Shown piece by piece: positions 28,339 to 36,892 of a stretch of 64,000 nucleotides of DNA. Under the pieces are notes generated by a model that searched no databases, was not told the DNA's origin, and was given only the letters and a program-made list of their open reading frames with translations. The stretch is from JAMXLO01 sp963726125 (GTDB lineage Bacteria; Pseudomonadota; Alphaproteobacteria; Acetobacterales; Acetobacteraceae), in NCBI GenBank assembly GCA_963726125.1, contig CAVSBG010000008.1, positions 1 through 64,000 on the forward strand, given 5' to 3'. A program made the position numbers and the translations under genes. Positions within the stretch are counted from its first letter, which is position 1; every line of letters begins with the position of its first letter.

Positions 28339-28443
28339 GTGTTGTTCTCCGATGCCGAGGCTTACTGTGTCACCCAGGCATGATAAACGCCGAGGAAATG
28401 AACGCACTGTTCTCGCTGTGGTGAACAATACCGAGGCACGAAA

Positions 28444-29349
28444 ATGCAGAATCTCGAACCCATCCTCATATTCATAACAGTAGCGGAAATGGGGAGCTTC
28501 ACCCACGCGGCCGATAGCCTGGGCATCCAAAAGGGGAGGGCCTCAATGGCGGTCCGGAAGCTGGAAGAAAATGTCGGTGTCAGGCTCCTGCACCGGACGA
28601 CGCGCAGCGTGCAGTTGACGGAGGACGGACGCGCATTTCATGCGCGTGCCCGCGACCTGCTTGCTGAAGTCGATGATCTACACTCGATGTTCGCAGGCGA
28701 TCACGTGGCACTTCGCGGGCGTTTGCGGGTCGATCTTCCGACCGAGGTGGCGCGCACGACGATCGTGCCGGCCTTGCCGGATTTCATGGCGACTCACCCG
28801 GAGTTGGAGCTGGAGGTGTCGAGTACGGATCGTCAGGTCGATTTGGTTCAAGAGGGGTTCGACTGTGTATTGCGGCTTGGCCCCATAAGGGACGAGACGC
28901 TGATTGCCCGCCCATTAGGCCTGTTGCGCACGGCCAACGCTGCCAGTCCCGCCTATCTGGCGCGCCATGGCGTCCCTCGATCGCCAGAAGATCTCCAGCG
29001 TCAGGGACATCGGACAGTTCATTTTTCAACGATGCTGGGCGCAAGACCCGTTGGATGGGAATATCCGGACGGCGACAGCTACACGACGCTTCAGTTGCCA
29101 GGTGCGCTACACGTCAACAGCGCGCAGACCTACGAAGCCGCGGCCCTCGCCGGCCTTGGCCTGATTCAGGCGCCACTCCTGGGGATTGGCCGATACTTAG
29201 AGAGTGGAGCGCTTGTGGAGATCATGCCCGATTTTCGTCGCCGGGCGCTCCCCGTGTCCCTCGTCGTGGCACATCGGAGCAACCTGTCGCGCCGGGTCCG
29301 CGCATTCATGAAATGGATCGAAGATGTGCTGGCGCCGCATCTGGAATAG
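28444..29349 (+). CDS. LysR-family transcriptional regulator
   Basis: The 301-aa protein has an N-terminal winged helix-turn-helix (ILIFITVAEMGSFTHAADSLG, then RLLHRTTRSVQLTEDGR, residues 6-70). A periplasmic-binding-like effector domain follows. LysR proteins typically regulate a divergent neighbour, here the DoxX-like gene, from the shared 105-bp gap. Confidence 0.9.
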   Translation: MQNLEPILIFITVAEMGSFTHAADSLGIQKGRASMAVRKLEENVGVRLLHRTTRSVQLTEDGRAFHARARDLLAEVDDLHSMFAGDHVALRGRLRVDLPTEVARTTIVPALPDFMATHPELELEVSSTDRQVDLVQEGFDCVLRLGPIRDETLIARPLGLLRTANAASPAYLARHGVPRSPEDLQRQGHRTVHFSTMLGARPVGWEYPDGDSYTTLQLPGALHVNSAQTYEAAALAGLGLIQAPLLGIGRYLESGALVEIMPDFRRRALPVSLVVAHRSNLSRRVRAFMKWIEDVLAPHLE

Positions 29350-29707
29350 CGAGGCGAGCATCTTCGTCCAGTCCGCGAATCAACATTCTGAAGTTATGGC
29401 TGGCGGTCGGCGGTTCGGCGGTCCAACGGAATGCGACACTGAAACCGGCGACCTTAGAAGTCATGACAGGCACCGAAAAAACCGACTCTCGCATGGTTCG
29501 CAATTTGGTGCGGGTAGCCGATGGCCGGGCTTGACCGGTCGGAACCCGGTCATCCGTAGCGGCACGTCGATACGACAGATGGCCGACAGGTGGCCGGCCG
29601 TCACGAATGGGTCGCAATTCATGAGTGGCGGTATTGGATGCGCAGCAAGGCGCTTGGTGATCGACCTGACACGCGACGACGCCAGCATCGTCTGACGCCA
29701 GCGTCGT
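29350..29707. repeat. Intergenic region with REP-like and shared 33-bp repeat
   Basis: There is no gene. Bases 29496-29528 are repeated at 43249-43281 with one mismatch, and each copy leads into a GATGGCCGG palindrome. A second GGCC-type element follows (about 29578-29597). Confidence 0.6.
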
Positions 29708-30448
29708 CTACTGTGAGTTGAAGCTCTGGACCAGGCTGCCTGATATTAGCCGCCAGCCGTCGACCAACACGAAGAAGATCAGCTTGAACGGCAGTGACAC
29801 GACGCTGGGCGGCAGCATCATCATGCCGAGGCTCATCAGCACGCTGGCCACCACCATATCGATGATCAGGAATGGCAGGAACAGCAGGAACCCCATCTCG
29901 AACGCCCGTCGCAGCTCGCCCACCAGGAAAGCCGGTACCAGTGCGCGCCAAGGAATGTCATCCGGCGTCGGGGGCGGCGGCAAATGTGCAATATCCAGGA
30001 AGACCTGCAGGTCGGCAGGCCGCAGATTAGCGGTCATGAAGTGGTGGAACGGCTCGATTGCGAGCCGCAGACCATCTATCTCACCGACGCGCCCCTCGGT
30101 GAGCGGCAGCAGTCCCAGCGTCCAGGACTGTTCGAGCACCGGCTGCATGACGAAGAACGTCAGGAACAGCGCCAGGCCGATGAGCACCATGTTGGGCGGC
30201 GTACCCTGGGCAGACAGCGCGCTGCGCAACAGCGAGAGCACGATGACGATACGGGTGAACGCCGTGACCATCACCAGGAGGCTAGGCGCGACCGACAGCA
30301 GAGTGACCAGGGCAGTGAGCTGGATCAGACGTCCCGTGGCACCCGCCTGTCCGGCCGCACCGAGGTCGATGTTCAGTGATTGCGCGTGGAGCAACGCAGG
30401 AAACAGCAACAGGCAGAGCGCGGCGCCTGCGATGCGGATGAGCTTCAT
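29708..30448 (-). CDS. fliP: Flagellar type III export gate protein FliP
   Basis: The 246-aa protein has a cleavable signal peptide (LCLLLFPALLHA) and the FliP signatures TAFTRIVIVLSLLRSALG-like and PFLIIDMVVASVLMSLGMMM. It forms the export-gate pore with FliQ and FliR in the basal body. Its start overlaps the fliO stop by four bases. It is transcribed away from the flgB-flhB block. Confidence 0.95.
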   Translation of the reverse strand: MKLIRIAGAALCLLLFPALLHAQSLNIDLGAAGQAGATGRLIQLTALVTLLSVAPSLLVMVTAFTRIVIVLSLLRSALSAQGTPPNMVLIGLALFLTFFVMQPVLEQSWTLGLLPLTEGRVGEIDGLRLAIEPFHHFMTANLRPADLQVFLDIAHLPPPPTPDDIPWRALVPAFLVGELRRAFEMGFLLFLPFLIIDMVVASVLMSLGMMMLPPSVVSLPFKLIFFVLVDGWRLISGSLVQSFNSQ

Positions 30449-30717
30449 GTGGGAGGATTCTCAGGGTCCACCCAGCCAACCACGATGTCCTGTGCGCCGC
30501 CGGTCAGCAGCAGCACGCGCCTCTGGCCACATTTCACCAGGTGGAGGCGGCGGCGCGCGTCCAGGGCCAGCACGTCTTCCACCGCGAGCAAGCGGCCGGT
30601 CGCCGGACGTTGCGCGATACCTCCGACGCGTGCCAGGCGACCGGCCAGCCAGATCAGCGCGAGCACCGCGGCCAGCGCGGCAATGGCGGTTACGATCGAA
30701 GTGAAACTGATGACCAT
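30445..30717 (-). CDS. fliO: Flagellar protein FliO
   Basis: The 90-aa protein has one N-terminal membrane helix (TAIAALAAVLALIWLAGRL). A short FliO domain follows (RLLAVEDVLALDARRRLHLV ... HLLLTGGAQDIVVG-like). FliO chaperones FliP assembly, and the overlap with fliP supports the call. Confidence 0.85.
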   Translation of the reverse strand: MVISFTSIVTAIAALAAVLALIWLAGRLARVGGIAQRPATGRLLAVEDVLALDARRRLHLVKCGQRRVLLLTGGAQDIVVGWVDPENPPT

Positions 30718-30754
30718 GGCACGGCCTTTTGCCGGGCGGCTGCCGATGCAGCGA

Positions 30755-31048
30755 TCAATGGAAGCGCGGAGCGTTTGAGGCGATCACCCGAACGAGTGCC
30801 TCCATCGAGCCGAACAGCGCAATCAGGCGCGGACGGATCCGGCGGCCGTCGCCCGAGGGCAGATCGAGCGATTTTGCGCACAACAGGCCCACCTGGTCGT
30901 CGATGCCGGTAAGGTCGATCGCCCGGCCAGCTTCCACCAGCGCGCGGGCGACGCCGACCATCTTGGTCAGTTCCTCAGATAGGGCGCGTACCGCCTCGAT
31001 TGCCGCAGCAGTGTCGGAGGACGGAATGGATGACGTTGTGCCGGCCAT
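30755..31048 (-). CDS. Uncharacterised protein in the flagellar block
   Basis: The product is 97 aa, helical and cytoplasmic, without a recognised domain. It lies directly upstream of fliO on the same strand (37-bp gap) and diverges from flgB. This position suggests a flagellar or motility accessory role, which is inference only. Confidence 0.55.
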   Translation of the reverse strand: MAGTTSSIPSSDTAAAIEAVRALSEELTKMVGVARALVEAGRAIDLTGIDDQVGLLCAKSLDLPSGDGRRIRPRLIALFGSMEALVRVIASNAPRFH

Positions 31049-31175
31049 GCGGCCATTAAAACGCGGCCGGATTACCGAAGCCTTTATCGGCGCGCAAAAT
31101 GCCGCTCACCGGCAATTTGTCGAGCGGCGCTCCCCGTTAACCGGAGATTTAGTGAGATGGCGCAAGCTGCCGCGT

Positions 31176-31574
31176 ATGAACTCAACGCACATTGATCTGT
31201 TCAATCTGGCGGAGCAGCGACTGGCCTGGGCCGATCAGCGGCAGGCAGTGTTGGCGCAGAATGTCGCAAATGCCAACACGCCTGGCTATAAGCCCCATGA
31301 TCTAAGGCCGTTTGCCGAAATGCTCGGGGGTACGAATGCAGTCGAGCCGGTGCGAACCCAGCCCAATCATCTGGCGGGTTCGGCAGATGGCGGCGCGCCA
31401 GGCGAGGTCGTCGATCGAGCGCATACGCTGTCCCCCGATGGCAATGGCGTGACGCTCGATGAACAGCTCCTCAAGGTCGCGGACACGGCGACCACCCATC
31501 AATTGGTGACGACGATATACAAAACGTATCTCGGCATGTTCGGCACGGCGATTGGCCGCGGTTCGGCCAGCTAG
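31176..31574 (+). CDS. flgB: Flagellar proximal rod protein FlgB
   Basis: The 132-aa protein starts at 31176 (MNSTHIDLFNLAEQRLAW). The rod-protein N-terminal motif RQAVLAQNVANANTPGYKPHDL and the C-terminal coiled helix are present. It opens a + strand operon with flgC, fliE, fliQ, fliR and flhB. Confidence 0.95.
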   Translation: MNSTHIDLFNLAEQRLAWADQRQAVLAQNVANANTPGYKPHDLRPFAEMLGGTNAVEPVRTQPNHLAGSADGGAPGEVVDRAHTLSPDGNGVTLDEQLLKVADTATTHQLVTTIYKTYLGMFGTAIGRGSAS

Positions 31575-31590
31575 GCACAGGGAGATACGC

Positions 31591-31998
31591 ATGGATCTCG
31601 ACAAGGCTCTGGGTATCGCCGCAAGCGGCATGACCGCGCAGACAACCCGGCTGCGGGTGATCGCGGAGAACCTGGCCAACCAGGATACCACCGGTTCAAA
31701 GGCGGGCGCTGATCCATATCGGCGCAAGACCGTGACGTTCACGGACACGATGGATCGACAGCTTGGTGTGCCGACGGTCCAGGTGAAGAAGATCGGACAG
31801 GATGACAGCGAATTCGAACAGCATTACGACCCCTCGAATCCGGCGGCGAACGCGACGGGCTACGTCAAGCTGCCGAACGTGAACAGCCTCGTCGAGGTGA
31901 TGGATATGCACGAGGCAGAACGATCGTACAACGCCAATCTGGCCGTCATGCAAAGCGCGCGCGGCATGCTGACGCGCACGATTGAATTGCTGAAATGA
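31591..31998 (+). CDS. flgC: Flagellar proximal rod protein FlgC
   Basis: The 135-aa protein has the N-terminal rod motif (RLRVIAENLANQDTTGSKAGADPYRRK) and the C-terminal EVMDMHEAERSYNANL typical of FlgC. A GGGAG-type ribosome site precedes ATG 31591. The stop overlaps the fliE start. Confidence 0.95.
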   Translation: MDLDKALGIAASGMTAQTTRLRVIAENLANQDTTGSKAGADPYRRKTVTFTDTMDRQLGVPTVQVKKIGQDDSEFEQHYDPSNPAANATGYVKLPNVNSLVEVMDMHEAERSYNANLAVMQSARGMLTRTIELLK

Positions 31999-32306
31999 GC
32001 ACCATTCCTACCATCGTCGTGACGCCGTCGGCCGCGGCTGACGCATATAGCCGGGTGGATCGCGGCAGTGTTGCTGGCAGCCCGGCGTCAGGTGATTTCG
32101 GCGCAACGCTGCAGCGCGCAATGCAGGGAGCCGTCGACAACCTCCATGCGGGGGAGGCAAAGGCGACCGAGGCGCTGACCGGCGGCGGCAATCTAACTGA
32201 TGTGGTCACCGCACTGTCACGCGCGCAACTGACGCTGCAAACCGCGACGGCGATCCGTGACCGCGTCGTGCAGGCATATCAGGACATCATCAAGATGCCG
32301 ATCTGA
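31995..32306 (+). CDS. fliE: Flagellar hook-basal body protein FliE
   Basis: The 103-aa protein has the conserved C-terminal half (ALTGGGNLTDVVTALSRAQLTLQTATAIRDRVVQAYQDIIKMPI). It joins the MS ring to the rod. It overlaps flgC by four bases (ATGA), so the two are translationally coupled. Confidence 0.95.
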   Translation: MSTIPTIVVTPSAAADAYSRVDRGSVAGSPASGDFGATLQRAMQGAVDNLHAGEAKATEALTGGGNLTDVVTALSRAQLTLQTATAIRDRVVQAYQDIIKMPI

Positions 32307-32326
32307 GTGGCTGAGGCGATGGCTCC

Positions 32327-32599
32327 ATGAATGATGGCGACATTGCCTTGGTGCTCCGCGACTGCATCCTGGTGATGCTGAAGCTGGCTGGTCCGCCGCT
32401 GATGGTTGCCTTGGTCGTCGGCCTGATGATCGCACTGGTCCAGGCGGTCACGCAGATCAATGAGGCGACACTGGCGTTCGTGCCGAAAGTGCTGGCGCTG
32501 TGCGCGGCGATGGTGATGCTCGGGCCGTTCATGTTCGAGACGCTGTCCGCATACACGCATACATTGTTCGATCGGTTGATTGCCGTCGGCGGATCATGA
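32327..32599 (+). CDS. fliQ: Flagellar export protein FliQ
   Basis: The 90-aa protein has two membrane helices and the motif VVGLMIALVQAVTQINEATLAFVPK. It is an export-gate subunit. Its stop overlaps the fliR start as ATGA. Confidence 0.95.
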   Translation: MNDGDIALVLRDCILVMLKLAGPPLMVALVVGLMIALVQAVTQINEATLAFVPKVLALCAAMVMLGPFMFETLSAYTHTLFDRLIAVGGS

Positions 32600-33375
32600 G
32601 TGGCGATGATGCCGCTCTGCTGGCCGCGCTGCCCGCGTGGGCGTTCGCGTTCGTGCTGGTGATGGCACGTATTGGCGCTGCGATGACGCTCCTGCCAGGG
32701 CTTGGTGAGGCTGAACCACCCATGATGGTGCGGGTCGGGATGACACTCGGAATAACCGCGCTGTTGGTGCCTGGAATCGCCCCCTCGATACCAAAAGTGC
32801 CGGACGCCAGCGCGCAGGCCGCATTCATGGTCTGCGCCGAGGTCATTACCGGGTTGTGGCTCGGATGGCTGGCACGGTTGCTGGTGCTGGCCCTGCCGAT
32901 AGCAGGGCAGTTCATCGCGTATATGTTGGGCGTGGCGAACGTGCTGCAGCCGGATCCTGAGTTGGGCAGCCAGGCTACACCGATCGCACGGCTGTTCGAC
33001 GTGGTTGCGCCGGTCGTGATCCTGGTGTCAGGGCTCTATGTGTTGCCACTGGCTGCGCTGGCGGGCAGCTACGGGCTGATCCCGGCGGGCACCATGCTGC
33101 CCGCCGCGGACACCGCCGCAACCGCGGCGCGTGCCGCCGCGACCGCATTTTCCCTGGCCGTTCGGCTGGCTTCGCCGTTCCTGTTGGTGTCGATCGTCTG
33201 GCATGTCGCCGCGGGACTGCTCGCGCGGCTGGTGCCGCGCATGCAGGTGTATTTCGTAGTAATGCCCGCGCAGATCCTCGGCGGGATCATCTTGCTGGGT
33301 GTGCTGGCGACGGCGCTGCTCAGCGCCTGGGAGGGTGCGGTGCGGTCCGGCTTTTCCCTATTGCCGGGGCACTGA
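32596..33375 (+). CDS. fliR: Flagellar export protein FliR
   Basis: The protein has about 259 aa from the ATG at 32596. It has six or so membrane helices and the FliR signature MARIGAAMTLLPGLGE. An extracytoplasmic IPAGT segment lies near the middle, and QVYFVVMPAQILGGIILL near the end. It completes the gate with FliP and FliQ. Confidence 0.95.
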   Translation: MSGDDAALLAALPAWAFAFVLVMARIGAAMTLLPGLGEAEPPMMVRVGMTLGITALLVPGIAPSIPKVPDASAQAAFMVCAEVITGLWLGWLARLLVLALPIAGQFIAYMLGVANVLQPDPELGSQATPIARLFDVVAPVVILVSGLYVLPLAALAGSYGLIPAGTMLPAADTAATAARAAATAFSLAVRLASPFLLVSIVWHVAAGLLARLVPRMQVYFVVMPAQILGGIILLGVLATALLSAWEGAVRSGFSLLPGH

Positions 33376-33381
33376 GCCGTC

Positions 33382-34443
33382 ATGGCCGAGGCCCAGAACG
33401 ACGACAAGACCGAACCGGCAACACCGCGGCGCTTGCAGCGGGCTCGCGAAGACGGGCAGGTGCCGGTCTCGCGGGAGCTCACCACGTTCGCGGGTCTGGC
33501 CGCGGTGACCCTGACCCTGATGATCGCCGGGCCTGACACGCTGCAGGCCCTGATGCTGCGGCTCAGCATCTTTCTCGCGCGGTCGCACGAATTGGTGCCT
33601 GCGGGGCCGACGGTCTACCGCTTGGCGGGGGTCGCCTGGCTGGACGCAGCGGCGCCCTTCGTGCTGGCGGCGTTGGTGGCAGGCGCCGGGGCCGTGCTGC
33701 TGCAGACGCGCTTTCTGCTCAGCGCCAAGGCGCTCCGGTTCAACTTCGCGCGGATCAATCCGCGGAGCGGGTTGAAGCGGCTGTTGGGCACCGAAGCCCT
33801 GATCGAGGCAGGCAAGTCGGTGGCGAAAATCGCCGTGCTCGGGATCGTGCTCTGGCGCGTGGTGCTCAGCGATCTGCCGTCGCTGCTGATGGCGCCATAC
33901 GGCGATCCTCGCCAGTTGCTGGGCAGGGCGGTGTCGCCCGTGCTGCACGTGATCCTGGTGGTACTGATCGCGCAGGCGGTCATTGCCGCGGTCGACTTTC
34001 TCTGGGTGTCGCTGCACCACGCGCGCGGTCTGCGCATGAGCCGGCAAGACATCATGGACGAGCAGAAGGAGTCCGAGGGCGATCCTCGGATCAAGGCGCG
34101 GATACGGCAGATCCGCATGACGCGCGCCAGAAGGCGCATGCTGGCGGCGGTGCCAAAAGCGACCGTGGTGATCATCAATCCGACGCACTACGCGGTGGCG
34201 CTGGTCTACGACCGAGCGAAACATGCCGCGCCGCGGGTGGTGGCGAAGGGCGTTGACACGCTCGCGGCCCGCATCCGCGAAGTGGCAGCCGAGAACCGCG
34301 TGCCGGTGGTGACAAACCCGCCGCTGGCACGCGCGCTGTATCGGGTAGAACTCGATGCCGACATTCCAGCCGAGCACTTCCAGGCCGTGGCGGAGATCAT
34401 TGCGTACGTATGGCGGCTTAGTCGGCCGCGCGGCACTGGATGA
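33382..34443 (+). CDS. flhB: Flagellar export switch protein FlhB
   Basis: The 353-aa protein begins KTEPATPRRLQRAREDGQVPVSREL, the usual N-terminus, followed by four helices. The cytoplasmic domain holds the autocleavage motif NPTHYAVAL (about residue 266) between Asn and Pro. The linker MSRQDIMDEQKESEGDP is also diagnostic. It ends the flgB-flhB operon. Confidence 0.95.
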   Translation: MAEAQNDDKTEPATPRRLQRAREDGQVPVSRELTTFAGLAAVTLTLMIAGPDTLQALMLRLSIFLARSHELVPAGPTVYRLAGVAWLDAAAPFVLAALVAGAGAVLLQTRFLLSAKALRFNFARINPRSGLKRLLGTEALIEAGKSVAKIAVLGIVLWRVVLSDLPSLLMAPYGDPRQLLGRAVSPVLHVILVVLIAQAVIAAVDFLWVSLHHARGLRMSRQDIMDEQKESEGDPRIKARIRQIRMTRARRRMLAAVPKATVVIINPTHYAVALVYDRAKHAAPRVVAKGVDTLAARIREVAAENRVPVVTNPPLARALYRVELDADIPAEHFQAVAEIIAYVWRLSRPRGTG

Positions 34444-34573
34444 GATAGTTGCGCCAGTAACCATGCCTTTCCCGACCCCGGCGTGCGCAGTCCGCGGTGT
34501 GCCGCCACAGAGACATGGCAAATCCGACCGGGCCGCATTAGCCTACGATGCATCAACTTGCAGGGATGAACGG

Positions 34574-35890
34574 ATGACGGCGCGTCAGATGCATCTGATT
34601 GGCTACCTGATCGCGGGTCCGACATGGCACAACAACGGTGGCTGGCGGCATCCGGAGAGTGACGCCGACAAGGCGCTCGATGCGTCGCGCTACGAACAGA
34701 TCGCGCAGATCCTGGAACAGGGCAAGTTCGACGCGCTGTTCTTCGTTGACGTGCTGACCCTGTTCGACACCTACCAGGGGAGCTTTGCGGGCCAGGTCGC
34801 CGGGCCGGGGCAGATGTGGTTCCTCGACCCAATGTTGCTGCTGACCGCAATGGCGCGAAAGACCCAGCACATCGGCCTGGCCGGCACACTGTCGACGGCG
34901 TTCTATCATCCCTTTCACATCGCGCGCGTGCTTGCCTCGCTGGATCACATCAGTGGCGGGCGGGCAGCATGGAACGTCGTCACGTCGGCGAATTCGCGGG
35001 AGGCGCAGAACTTCGGCATGGACAAGCTGATGGATCGAAGCACGCGCTACGATCATGCCGATGAAGTCATGGAAGCCTGCGACGCGCTGTGGAATTCATG
35101 GGATGCCGATGCGATCATCTACGATCGCAAGCGAGGCATCTATGCGGACCCGGCCAAGATCCACTATGCCGATTACCAGGGCAAATGGATCAGGACCCGC
35201 GGACCGCTGCCCACGCCACGTAGCCCGCAGGGACGGCCCGTGATCATGCAGGCCGGCTCCTCGGAGCGAGGCCGGGAATTTGCCGCGCGCTGGGCGGAGG
35301 TCATCTTCACCCTGCAGCACTCGAAGCCGGACATGCAGGCGTTCTACAGCGACATCAAGGCCAGAATGGCGCGGTATGGTCGCGCACCGGAGGAATGCAT
35401 CATCACGCCCGCCGTGGACATCGTCCTGGGCGAAACCAAGTCGATCGCCCGCGAGCGTTCGGAATTCCTCAACAGCCTGGTCAGCGCCGAAACCGGCGTA
35501 TGCGACATTTCCAATGCGCTGGGCGTCGATCTCTCAGGCTACGAGATGGATCGGCCGCTCGAGGATATGGAAACGACCGACGGCGCGCGAGGCGTGCTCG
35601 ACGTCATCCTGCAAGGCAGCCGTGCCGCTGGGCTGACCTTGCGTGAGGCAGGCTACCGCTATGGTGTCAGCCAGCTCACACCTGCGCTGATCGGTACCGC
35701 GGACATGGTCGCCGACAGGTTGCAGGATATGTTCGAGTCGCGTTGTTGCGATGGGTTCGTGATCTGTCCGTCCATCACGCCCGGGACGTACATGCAGTTC
35801 GTCAAGACCGTCGTGCCGGAACTTCAGCGCCGCGGCATCTATCGAACCGAGTATCCGGGCCAAACTCTTCGCGAGACCATCCGCGGCTGA
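34574..35890 (+). CDS. NtaA/SnaA/DszA-family flavin-dependent monooxygenase
   Basis: The 438-aa LLM protein starts at 34574. The family-specific opening MHLIGYLIAGPTWHNNGGWRHP is followed by FDALFFVDVL, then HISGGRAAWNVVTSANSREAQNFG and RPVIMQAGSSERGREFA. These enzymes use reduced FMN to open or desulfurise xenobiotics (nitrilotriacetate, dibenzothiophene sulfone) or oxidise secondary metabolites. The substrate is unknown. It lies 48 bp from the next LLM gene. Confidence 0.9.
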   Translation: MTARQMHLIGYLIAGPTWHNNGGWRHPESDADKALDASRYEQIAQILEQGKFDALFFVDVLTLFDTYQGSFAGQVAGPGQMWFLDPMLLLTAMARKTQHIGLAGTLSTAFYHPFHIARVLASLDHISGGRAAWNVVTSANSREAQNFGMDKLMDRSTRYDHADEVMEACDALWNSWDADAIIYDRKRGIYADPAKIHYADYQGKWIRTRGPLPTPRSPQGRPVIMQAGSSERGREFAARWAEVIFTLQHSKPDMQAFYSDIKARMARYGRAPEECIITPAVDIVLGETKSIARERSEFLNSLVSAETGVCDISNALGVDLSGYEMDRPLEDMETTDGARGVLDVILQGSRAAGLTLREAGYRYGVSQLTPALIGTADMVADRLQDMFESRCCDGFVICPSITPGTYMQFVKTVVPELQRRGIYRTEYPGQTLRETIRG

Positions 35891-35938
35891 TGTGCAAACC
35901 GCCGTATCGTTCCCGTTCCACTGACAGGTGACCGTGCC

Positions 35939-36841
35939 ATGCCCTTGCCCGCCATCTCCCTCGTCGCCGTTCCCGGCCGTCGCCGCCAGACCATCGAGAT
36001 CGCCCGCGCCATCGAGCGGCGCGGCTACGCTGGTATCTACACGCCCAGCATGTACGGCAACATGTCGCAATGCGAGGCGATGGCGTGGAACACCGAACGC
36101 ATCCCGTTCGGCACTGCGATCGCACCGCTCTACGCCCGCACGGTGCTGGACTTCGCGCAGAGTGCCGCGTTCATGCACGAGGTCTCTGGCGGACGCTTCC
36201 GCCTCGGCATCGGGGTGGCCCATGCGCCGGGTCATCAGCGCATGGGTGTGACTGTCGGCAAGCCACTCGGCGACACCCGCGCCTTTGTCGAGAAGCTGCG
36301 CGCCGTGGAAGGCGTCGGCGAGTTTCCGCCGATCATCATCGCGGCGCTGCGACAGAAGATGGTGGCGCTGGCTGGAGAGATCTCACAGGGCGTGGTGTTC
36401 GCCAATGCAGCGCGCTCTCACATGGCGACCTCGCTCGCGGCGCTGCCGGCGGGCAAGCGCGATGACCCGGGGTTCTTCATAGGGAACATGTTGCCGACGT
36501 GCATCAGCGACGACATCGAGGCCGCCAAGGCCGTGTGCCGCAAGAACCTGATCCACTACGCGTTCCTGCCGAACTACCGCAACTACTGGAAAGAGGCAGG
36601 CTACCTCGAGGAGATGACGGCGATCGAGCACGCCATCGAAGCGGGCCGTCGGGACGATGTGCCGAAGTATCTGACCGATCGGTGGCTGGCGGATGTGTCG
36701 CTGTTCGGTTCGGCGGCACAGGTGCGCGACGGGGTGGCGGCGTGGCAGGCGGCGGGGGTGTCCACGCCGGTGATCGTGCCGTCGTCCACATCGGGCGGTC
36801 AGCTCAAGGCGTTGGATGAGATCTTCGCGACGTTCGGATGA
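35939..36841 (+). CDS. LLM-class flavin-dependent oxidoreductase
   Basis: The 300-aa protein has the luciferase-like barrel: ISLVAVPGRRRQTIEIARAIE, then IPFGTAIAPLYARTVLDFAQ and SGGRFRLGIGVAHAPGHQR. It follows the NtaA-type gene directly, in the same direction, and may act in the same catabolic step. A strong hairpin lies just past the stop. Confidence 0.88.
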   Translation: MPLPAISLVAVPGRRRQTIEIARAIERRGYAGIYTPSMYGNMSQCEAMAWNTERIPFGTAIAPLYARTVLDFAQSAAFMHEVSGGRFRLGIGVAHAPGHQRMGVTVGKPLGDTRAFVEKLRAVEGVGEFPPIIIAALRQKMVALAGEISQGVVFANAARSHMATSLAALPAGKRDDPGFFIGNMLPTCISDDIEAAKAVCRKNLIHYAFLPNYRNYWKEAGYLEEMTAIEHAIEAGRRDDVPKYLTDRWLADVSLFGSAAQVRDGVAAWQAAGVSTPVIVPSSTSGGQLKALDEIFATFG

Positions 36842-36847
36842 ATGGGC

Positions 36848-36881
36848 CAGTCGGGGCGGCGTCGCAACGCCGCCCCGACTG
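36848..36881. terminator. Bidirectional transcription terminator
   Basis: A perfect 15-bp stem (36848-36862 with 36867-36881) closes a CGCA tetraloop in the short gap between the LLM stop and the stop of the RTX gene on the other strand. No long U run follows. Confidence 0.8.
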
Positions 36882-36892
36882 TTCAGTTGCAG

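Noticed and set aside
31150..31175. Sigma-54 promoter before flgB
   Set aside because: The GG and GC elements are one base short of correct spacing and lie too close to the start codon.
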